Positions 56,069 through 64,000 of a stretch of 64,000 nucleotides of DNA are shown in pieces; position 1 is the stretch's first letter, and each line of letters starts with the position of its first letter. The stretch comes from Basidiobolus meristosporus CBS 931.73 (Eukaryota > Basidiobolomycota > Basidiobolomycetes > Basidiobolales > Basidiobolaceae), in NCBI GenBank assembly GCA_002104905.1, contig MCFE01000244.1, positions 1 to 64,000 on the forward strand, in the 5' to 3' direction. The notes under the pieces were generated by a model. That model had not been told where the DNA came from. It did not search any database and saw only the letters and a list, made by a program, of their open reading frames with translations. A program made the position numbers and the translations under genes.

Positions 56069-57341
56069 ACAACCTCCCCGACCTTCCCACTAACCACCAT
56101 TGCGGTGCCGAGCCATAGGGTACCCTTCGAGCAATCTACCAATATCGACGACCACAACAGCAATAGCGACAACGACGAAGCCACTCCGTAGGCATTGCTA
56201 AAGTGAATTGAATGGCCTTCGTTAATGATGTGAATCAAATCGAACTGCTATCTGTTCAGCATAACCAATCGCTCCACCACTTGTGTTGTACATAGGCAAA
56301 TAAACGTTAACTCATACTCGACTTTCAGATGGGCATCGGGGATCTCCGGTCCACATTCGAGCATACCTGTCAAACCCTAGATCGCTTCACTTCTTCCTAT
56401 CTATATAACATTCCCAATCAAAGCAACGCCCATCACTATGTCGCCCACCCACGCCAATTGCCGGGGAACGATTTGTCTTGATGGGCCACTCAGATCTTGG
56501 TCTGTTGCGATTCGTTCCGTTACCTTGACCAGGCTTGGGTGGCCTAGTTGTGGGCAGAGGTTTCAGTCCATGCGGTATTGGGCATAGCGGATCGGGTTAA
56601 GCAAAAATCATTGGAACTAGCAACCGATCCAGGATCAATCCATTCGTTGGTTTCACCACACTCAAGTTTAAGGTTTGTGGCACGCATCTAAGCGATTGGC
56701 AGCCATTCGAAGTTTCCCAGGGAGATGCGAGGCGATACGTCAATCCAGGTGAGCAGTTCCGAGGTTCACGGTATCATGGCACCTGGAGAGTGCTTCTCAA
56801 TGAGATCTTTGGTAAAGACCAGATGCATCTGCCTGTGAAGATTATATCAAAGTTTTGGTATGGGGAGTATCTCTGGGGGGGGGGGTGTTGGAACACGACC
56901 ATCTTTATGGACCCCTTGTTCCAAATCAACAAGCACTTTCCCTCCAGGCAACAATTCCAGAATCGCTCACTAAAAAACTCCCATCAGCACCACTCCCCTC
57001 AGGTGAGGGAGGCGGAAGAAGCGTGTTGATACACAGCACTGCGCAACCAAGCATCACCGCCGTGCAGTGCTCCAACATTATCTGGAGACTTACCCTAGGC
57101 CATTGTTCGCAAATTGAAAGAAGCCTGTCTCCAGAGCGTAAGCGTCCCTCACAATGGATTAAGCGATCTACCAGGAGATTTTCAAATGGGCCCAACGCTC
57201 CACACGGTCATATCATACAGGCTACCGATCGACCTCTCCGGATTTTATTCAATGTACAAGTGAGTCATTCTCGCTCTCGCTCCCGGTCTCTCTCTTTCTC
57301 TCAGTGGATCTAGTTTCAACATATGGATGTGAATGAGGGAG
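56069..57341. other. Intergenic, no gene seen; contains a G11 run
   Basis: About 1.3 kb between convergent genes. Open stretches at 56790-57313 overlap one another and show no domain. A run of eleven G lies at 56875-56885, and a TCTC-rich stretch at 57268-57302. Could hold a decayed gene, but nothing is supported. Confidence 0.45.
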
Positions 57342-58274
57342 TCACACAAAATAGCCTTTGCTTGAATAGTGATCATACTCTTTGGGTAGCATCCCGCCGT
57401 TTAAATAGATGTTCCCCATGGGCTGCGCGGAGCTCGTCGGCAAGGTCGCTGCGCTCGGACCCATGGCAGAGGATTGCGAGTCCTGCGCCATCGGGGTTGG
57501 TGCGAAGTTGGACTGGGATTCGGTAGACGACCAGTCGCGTCCGCTGCTATTCTTGCGCAGTTGGCTCAAGAAATACGGCAGACACACCATGACGAAGTTT
57601 ACGGTTAGGTCGATCATGGAGAGTATGGGTGCGTTGGGGCCGAGCGATGTGGTCAGGCTGATGTTGAAGAAGATATTGAACAGGATGGCCAGCGAGTTCG
57701 TCAGGAAAAGGCTGCAGCTGACGGTGGCGATTTCCCGTAACCTGTCGCCTTCCCGTTTGAAAAGCGGCTTCACGAATGGAAACAAGAAAAGCACCAGCAT
57801 GTAGGCCGAGCCGGCGAAGTTCGTGGAGAGTGGAAGATAGGCGGATATCGTGGGGTGGTTGACATAGCATGCTCCCTCCGGCTCGACCTCCGAGTGGTTG
57901 AGGACAGCAGCAATTGGTATTGAAGAAGCGTAAACCAAGGTGATAAGAGAGGGAATCAGCAACACCCAAACACCATGAAATACTTCCCTGTAACGGAGTA
58001 TGTAGAATACAAGCTGGAGCGTATTGCTTCCGTGGTAAAAGATAATGGACAGATCCTCGGCAAATATGCACTTGTCTCTCACCTGACTATTGAGTTGCAC
58101 CATTTTTACTTGCGCATACACGCAGCTGCTAAGAGCTACAAAATACAGGATCCTATGCGAGGTCATGCCGGGAGCGGCAGTCCAACCGCGAACGACAACG
58201 AGCAGGATTGCCGTCACAAGGATTATGCCGAAACAAATGCCAACAATATACGAAGATACACTTGTGGAGACCAT
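57342..58274 (-). CDS. Seven-helix membrane protein, GPCR-like, unknown function
   Basis: A single-exon gene of 310 residues. Hydrophobic segments lie at about residues 8-28, 43-60, 78-97, 102-122, 145-167, 187-207 and 215-237, which suggests seven membrane spans. A hydrophilic Ser/Gln/Pro-rich tail of ~70 residues follows, ending in YFV. There is no signal peptide. The pattern, and the charged loop KREGDRLREIATVS before the sixth helix, look like a receptor of the G-protein-coupled type, but I recognise no family signature (no pheromone, cAMP or opsin motif; the seventh helix lacks a retinal-binding Lys). Partner and ligand are unknown. The start is the first ATG of the frame; the next Met is 35 codons downstream. 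Confidence 0.7.
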   Translation of the reverse strand: MVSTSVSSYIVGICFGIILVTAILLVVVRGWTAAPGMTSHRILYFVALSSCVYAQVKMVQLNSQVRDKCIFAEDLSIIFYHGSNTLQLVFYILRYREVFHGVWVLLIPSLITLVYASSIPIAAVLNHSEVEPEGACYVNHPTISAYLPLSTNFAGSAYMLVLFLFPFVKPLFKREGDRLREIATVSCSLFLTNSLAILFNIFFNISLTTSLGPNAPILSMIDLTVNFVMVCLPYFLSQLRKNSSGRDWSSTESQSNFAPTPMAQDSQSSAMGPSAATLPTSSAQPMGNIYLNGGMLPKEYDHYSSKGYFV

Positions 58275-60690
58275 GCTAGCTTGACGGTGTTCTCAACTGC
58301 TCAGGAAGCTCTACGAAGAAAAAAGGCGCCTGGCCAAAGAAGTATCATCCCGGGTAATAGTTTAGTTGGACAGTAGTGAGACATATACATGGGACGTCAA
58401 ATACAGAGGAAGAGAAGATAGGTCACTTGGTTGTTTCAGATGGTGGAACGTCTATCCATCGAGTTTCGTTTCAGATTTTCCTTGCATTCATCTAATCATC
58501 AAGGCGAGCAAACAACCAACCAAGACCTCGCCAGAAGCAAGATGCCTCAAACAGCTGTGTCATACCGCATATGCCTGGAAGAGCACGCCTAGCAATTCCG
58601 CAGAGGTTATTCAAGCTTTAAACCTTCAATTGATCGAGACTAGCGATCCTCGCTAGAGCGTACAAGACATGCTATCTCTGCCCCAATCTCCGGTCATAAA
58701 AAAGACAGTGTGACGTATTCGGAATCATACTAGGCCTTGGGTGATGGATTTGCTGGGAGAAACCGTATTGAATCATGTAGATTACCATCGGCCGCTGGCA
58801 TGAATAGGTTCTGCTTCCCAGAGTGGGACAATCCGTGGATCGAGACAGGATTTGGGGCAGGGGGACAGGTGTGTTAGCCATCCGGCTCTAATGAGCGTCC
58901 AGCATTTGTGTAGCCATGCACGCCCAACACGATGGTCTTGGGGAGCATCCAGTATCTCCTCTGGGCCCTACTCTCAAGGCGCGCAGATTACCGCTGATAG
59001 GCCATTCTTGAACAAAGTGCACCATCGACGTTGGGAGGGCGGGAAATCAGGGAGGTCTACTAGAACGTAGCCCAGAGCCACCCATTGCATCATATACGGC
59101 CGCGAAGCAAGAGCTTCTTGTTTCATCGCCAGGAGGCCACTCACGGGATAGCCCAGATCTGAAATCCCAAGTCCAAACATGGGTTGTGGTAGCCGCCGAC
59201 TGAGAGCATTGCTGATCTCCAGCCAAGATGCATTCCAAGAATTGTCAATTTAACCACGCCACCTGCAACAGCACACAGAAACCTGGCGGTTGTATTGGCT
59301 GGAGGGGTTTCAACGAAATGGATGTGGAATTCCCGGATATCCGCTGCCCATATTGGTAGCGCAGTTGGATACAACATGTGCCATGACAATAGGTTGTGGT
59401 GCTTATCCCCAAATCTCGAGGCTGATCCCTACCCGATAGCTACATCACTGGCTGGATGCGAGCCTCTGGCTCTTGGTATGTTGGCTCAGGGCCAACCCTC
59501 CACGTTCCTTGCCGGGAACAATGCTCGTTGCACTCCTGGCTGTCCAAGACCGATTGCCGCCGTGCGAGTGGCTAGCACCATGAGCCGTGCTACCGAACCG
59601 TTCGTATGGATATGGACTCGTGGGGGCGGATCATGACGTGTCCAGGATCTGAGTTGAATGGTAAATTGTATGGCTGTGTGGATATGAAAAACCTGGTCTT
59701 CAGATTAAAAATATGATGTAAGTCACGCCTTTCGAAGCGTGAATGGTGATGTGCTAGATGACCCCAGTTCCACCATCGCATCGGCTCGAATCGATTTGAG
59801 CGAAGTCATGGCCATCAATCACCATCTCTAGGCACCATCACCATCACCATCACCATCGCCATTGTCCAAGCCTCAATAGGCTGCGATCAATCATCGAGGG
59901 CAAACCTGTTTTTTGCTATGCAGATGTGCATGTTGCTGATGCTTAGGTCTAGCGTCGAGTCAGATGATCTCCCCCTTCCTATCCAAGCCAGCCCACGGCA
60001 TCAGCCCAGCTCTGATCACGTTGGCTCTAACCACCGTTGCCATTGCTGTTACCAACCCAAAGCATCCCCAGCCAATACCTGGAGGGGAGCGGGAAACCTG
60101 CACCTTCCCGAGCCAAAAGTCCATAAACTCCGATAGATATGTTTACAGTTTCACTAAATATCATCTGTTTGAATGGAATGCATCATTCTTACAATCAACC
60201 ACCGCAATGCAAAGCACTCCATCGTACCTCTCTTTCCTCACGCACCATACTAATGATCCTGGCATTTATATTACTTTCACACAACCAGGCAGAAACCAGA
60301 TGTTACAGAATGATCAACCGTATCATTGATGGCATCGATGTATATTAGGCTGACATTTATAGAAATCCCGGTTGCATGATTCAATCATCCCAGCCCAGGC
60401 TGGCTGGGAGCAGATATTCCCTGTGAAAACCAAGTCACACCCGACAAAATCCATTAAATAAATTGGGACGCGTTGCGAAGCAAGGGATATTTTGCATCAA
60501 ACATACAGTCATCCTCAGCGATAGTGGACAGCGGGGATCCCAAATAAATTCGACCAATTGCTGCACTAGCTAAAAAGAAGGCGCACGCTTCAAACATTTT
60601 TTCAAATCCCAAACTATCTGATCTCTTGTGTTTTGGCTGTACATCGCGAATATTTCCCTTTGTTATCGCTCGGGAAATCTTCACTTGTCG
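58275..60690. other. Long intergenic region, no gene supported
   Basis: About 2.4 kb between the divergent seven-helix and chitin synthase genes. Several open stretches of 60-130 codons (for example 59295-59636 and 59964-60329) lack recognisable content and overlap each other on both strands. A short CACCAT repeat lies at 59833-59862. A transposon-free long promoter or an unrecognised non-coding gene is possible. Confidence 0.5.
59833..59862 (+). repeat. (CACCAT)n microsatellite
   Basis: Four and a half CACCAT units followed by one CGCCAT variant. No coding frame uses it convincingly. Confidence 0.8.
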
Positions 60691-60770
60691 CCTCTCTCCC
60701 TCTCTCTCTCTTTCTCCGTCTCTCTCCCTTCCACCCTCCCTATTCTATTTCTTTCCTCCACCCCAACAAC
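60691..60770 (+). promoter_or_regulatory. CT-rich tract in the chitin synthase promoter
   Basis: Pyrimidine-rich on the plus strand (CCTCTCTCCCTCTCTCTCTC and similar), 140-220 bp upstream of the ATG at 60908. CT blocks are common just upstream of transcription starts of well-expressed fungal genes; the role here is inferred. Confidence 0.45.
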
Positions 60771-60907
60771 CGATCATTCCACTCTGGAATGAATCTATCG
60801 ATAAACCAGAACTCAGCAAACAATCGCCTATACTTTGACCAACCTAACCTTTTCACTAAAGTTCACTCCGAGGCTCCACATACCCTAGCTTGAGAAAGCC
60901 AGTCCAC

Positions 60908-63900
60908 ATGTCTTCAAGAGACTCCGACTCCAGAAAGGCTCAGCCCAACAGACTTCGCCATGGACCTCGTCAATATCGAGCTAGAGGTGAATCCTCGACG
61001 GATGCCTCTGAGCTACCTCACGACACGGCAGCCCACCAGATTGGCGACATCCTTAGTTATTATCAGGAGCAGGATTCAGGGCAAGTTAAACGTCCTCAGC
61101 CCTCTTCCTACTCGCACCCCGCAGTGGAATTGAACGTAATGAAGGAATCGAATGGATTCGACCCTAGAGTCCTTGAGCAGCAATCATCAGAAGGCTTTCC
61201 TCGTCGACGGAAATCACTGATACGCCCTGAGCGACACCCGGTGGATAGACGATACCCCCGACGCATCAGCGAAGTGGAGGCAAGCGACACCGCCAACCGA
61301 TCGAGAAACTCGAAACACCCCGCATTGGACCGGAACGGGGCCTCTTTTCGATCCCTCAAGGGGGGAAAGCTGAAAGAGACTTCGGTCTTCTACAAAAGAG
61401 GCACCTGCCCTTCGGCATGGCAGATGTTTGCCACATGCGCTACCTTCTATGCGCCGAATCCGGTGCTTTCCTGCTGTGGTAAGGATTTGATTCCTCGTCA
61501 TGTTCATCAGTGGGCTTTGCTAACTTTGTTCCAGGCATGAAAACCAAGGAAATTCGTCAAGCTTGGCGGGAAAAGATGGCGTTGTGCACTGTGATTATTC
61601 TACTGTGTCTGGCGGTGGGATTTTTGACTTTCGGATTCCAGCAGGTCCTGTGCGGGTTCTCCAGTTCTATCAATCGAGTAAAGCATGGCTCTTTACAAGA
61701 AACGGATGCCATCATCAATGGCAAAGCCTTCAGCCTAGCTGATTACACACACCCTCCCGCCAGCAATGTGCCACAAGACGGGAAGCTTGTGCCTATTGCA
61801 GGAGGGCAGGATATCTCCTTTATGTTCCAAAATGTCAATGGTAATTGTAAGGGAGTGCTTAACGTTCAATCAGGGGCGGATGGAAACGGCAACGTGGTCA
61901 ATTATTTCCCTTGTGTCGTCCGTAATTCCACCACTCCGGCCAATCCCTCGGATAACCCTGACCACACCGGTTGTCACAGAAATCCTGCCGCAAGGGCAGC
62001 CGCGCAGAAGCTGAAGTTCGTTGGCGAAATCTATTACGAGTGGCCAGACATTTTGAAGCGAGATAGAAATCTGGTCGTTTACAATGGGCATGTGCTGGAC
62101 TTTGACCTTCTCAAATGGCTGGTCCCGGGAATACAGGCCCCTGCCCTATTCGCCGATTTTCTCGATGCCAAATCCCCCTACCGCGGAACAGACGTCACCT
62201 TCTTCATGGGAAATTACCATCGAGCGGAGGCCAAATGTGCCATGGATATTCTGAGGGTCGGGGCTTTAGACACCACCTCTATGGGGTGTATCATCTCGAA
62301 TGTCGTTCTGTACGTATCACTTATTGTGATCCTTGGTGTTGTCCTGGCCAAATTTTTCCTGGCGGTGTTCTTCGGCTGGGTGATCAGCTGGCGCTTGGGT
62401 ACCTTCCGCGAGGAAACCTACGAAGAGCGTATGCAACGTCTGGAGGCCATCGAGCAGTGGAGTGAAAATCCCAATAGACTGGCCGTGTCTGCAAATATGA
62501 GGGAAAGTAGCAACTTCCTGCCTAACATAAGCCGTTACTCCACGCCACCGCCCGTATACGATGTTAAACGGAGCTACCAGGTCAACTACGGCGCAGCACG
62601 TCTGGCCAACAACTCTAGCAACTCGCTTCTACCACCCAATCCTATGCATGGCCGCCATGTGCTTGGTAGATACAACACTCCTCCGGAATCCCCCGGCCCT
62701 TACTCCAGACGCTCCTCCCGTAGCTCCGCTACTTTCGGATCCAACCTGCACGTCCCGCCTGTCCCCCCTCCACCCACCTTCCAGCCGTTCAATTTCCAGC
62801 TTGCACATACCATTCTGTTGGTCACCTGTTACTCTGAAGGCGAGCAAGGAATGCGTACCACTCTAGACTCGCTTGCCCTGACCGATTATCCCGAGTCACA
62901 TAAGCTAATTTTGGTCATTGCTGACGGGATCATCACAGGCTCCGGAAACGCGCTGTCCACCCCAGATATCTGTCTGTCGATGATGAAAGACTTTGCACTC
63001 CCACCGGAGAATGTTCAGCCCTACTCGTATATCGCTATTGCCGACGGAGTGAAACGCCACAACATGGCCAAGGTGTTCGCTGGGTACTACAAATTCGACA
63101 ACGCCATCGTGCCTGCTGACAAACAGCCTAGGGTTCCTATGATACTGATCGCGAAATCCGGGAACTCCGAAGAGCAAAATCTACCGAAGCCCGGGAATCG
63201 AGGCAAACGTGATAGCCAGATCGTCCTGATGTCGTTCCTTCAGCATGTCATGTTCAACGATAGAATGACCGAGATGGAGTACGAATTGTTCAATGCGATA
63301 TGGAGTGTGACTGGAGTCAGCCCCGACAACTTCGAGATCGTTCTCATGGTGGACGCCGACACCAAGGTCTACCCGGACTCCGTTACGCGAATGGTCTCTT
63401 GTATGGTTCGTGATCCTCAGATCATGGGCCTTTGCGGAGAGACCAAGATTGCCAACAAGCGAGACTCGTGGGTGACCATGATACAGGTGTTTGAGTACTA
63501 CATCTCGCACCATCAAAGCAAGGCATTCGAGTCAATCTTTGGTGGTGTGACTTGCTTACCGGGCTGCTTTTGTATGTATCGCATCAAAGCGCCCAAGGGC
63601 CCTAACGGCTATTGGGTGCCAATCCTGGCAAGTCCCGAGATAGTCGAGCATTACAGCGAGAACGTTGTCGACACCCTGCACAAGAAAAACCTGCTGCTCC
63701 TCGGCGAGGACCGATATCTGACCACCCTCATGCTCCGCACCTTCCCTAAGCGAAAAATGATGTTTGTGCCTCAGGCGGTGTGCAAAACCGTTGTCCCGGA
63801 TACCTTCGGGGTTCTCTTGTCGCAGCGCCGCAGATGGATCAACTCCACGGTGCATAACCTACTCGAATTGGTGTTGATCCGCGACCTTTGCGGCACATTC

Positions 63901-64000
63901 TGTTTCTCCATGCAGTTTGTTGTGTTTATGGAGCTGGTTGGTACGGTCGTTCTACCGGCCGCCATCTCGTTCACCATCTACCTGGTAATCATTTCGTTCT
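60908..64000 (+). CDS. Chitin synthase, class IV (Chs3-like), 3' end outside window
   Basis: Exon 1 is 60908-61478 and exon 2 runs from 61535 to the window end. The 56-nt intron starts GTAAGG, ends TTCCAG and has TGCTAAC near its 3' side. So far 1,012 codons are open; class IV enzymes have about 1,200. Residues 1-165 are hydrophilic and basic. A membrane segment at ~205-225, a long extracellular part and another segment at ~445-470 follow. The family-2 glycosyltransferase domain begins at TCYSEGEQGMRTTLDSLA. It contains the metal-binding MVDADTKV (63349-63369), GEDRYLTT (63700-63723) and QRRRW (63823-63837), the chitin synthase signature. It makes chitin from UDP-GlcNAc at the plasma membrane. 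The ATG at 60908 fits; an upstream frame has only a TTG. Confidence 0.95.

Noticed and set aside
57409-57804. 131-codon plus-strand frame and a 174-codon minus-strand frame (57547-58071)
   Set aside because: Both overlap the 310-codon seven-helix protein, whose hydrophobic pattern and full-length single frame are more convincing.
61870-62465. Open frames on both strands within chitin synthase exon 2
   Set aside because: Exon 2 is open in one frame from 61535 to the window end with family motifs; the others are shadows.
50283-64000. tRNA or rRNA genes in the gene-bearing part
   Set aside because: No cloverleaf with A and B box pattern or conserved rRNA sequence was found by reading; small RNAs cannot be excluded without a covariance-model scan.

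Overview
The window is fungal nuclear DNA and has two parts. The first ~49.8 kb is AT-rich, poor in CpG, and consists almost entirely of broken transposons inserted into one another. The last ~14 kb is CpG-containing, gene-bearing sequence: a PCL/Pho80-type cyclin, an O-methyltransferase with four short introns, an Erd1-like EXS-domain membrane protein with three introns, a seven-helix membrane protein, and the first 1,012 codons of a class IV chitin synthase that runs off the right edge. Class IV chitin synthase, introns of 56-83 nt and an Erd1-like protein point to a filamentous fungus; the sequence does not let me name the phylum or species. Nothing in the first 49.8 kb looks like a host gene.

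Transposon half. Four kinds of element are interleaved. (1) A CACTA/EnSpm-like DNA transposon family with two divergent genes: a Tnp2-type transposase and a large unrecognised gene, called ORF-X here. Head-to-head pairs are visible at 24.1-26.7, 32.9-34.0 and 44.5-47.9 kb. The ends read CCCTATGAAAA or close variants. At least five copies are inserted into one another. (2) Ty1/Copia remnants at 1-3.5, 13.1-14.0 and 49.4-49.7 kb, with a ~350-bp LTR seen three times. (3) Ty3/Gypsy remnants of two families: Gypsy-1 at 15-18.6 kb and 26.7-29.8 kb (the second with both ~697-bp LTRs), and Gypsy-2 at 8.6-9.9 and 19.0-21.0 kb. (4) A PIF/Harbinger family: two full-length copies at 34.0-40.8 kb, one inserted inside the other in inverted orientation, plus a 975-bp deletion derivative at 14.0-15.0 kb.

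The Harbinger pair is the youngest layer. It keeps many CpG sites, both copies have an open 294-codon transposase with the expected acidic residues, and target duplications (AAT) are intact at both insertions. Its second gene is dead in both copies. At two codons one copy has TGA where the other has CAA, the pair expected if an ancestral CGA was deaminated on opposite strands. This supports CpG-directed cytosine mutation as a main decay process here.

Gene half. The order is cyclin (minus), O-methyltransferase (minus), EXS protein (plus), seven-helix protein (minus), chitin synthase (plus). I see no shared pathway or cluster. The EXS protein probably acts in the Golgi and the chitin synthase at the plasma membrane, but their adjacency need not be functional.
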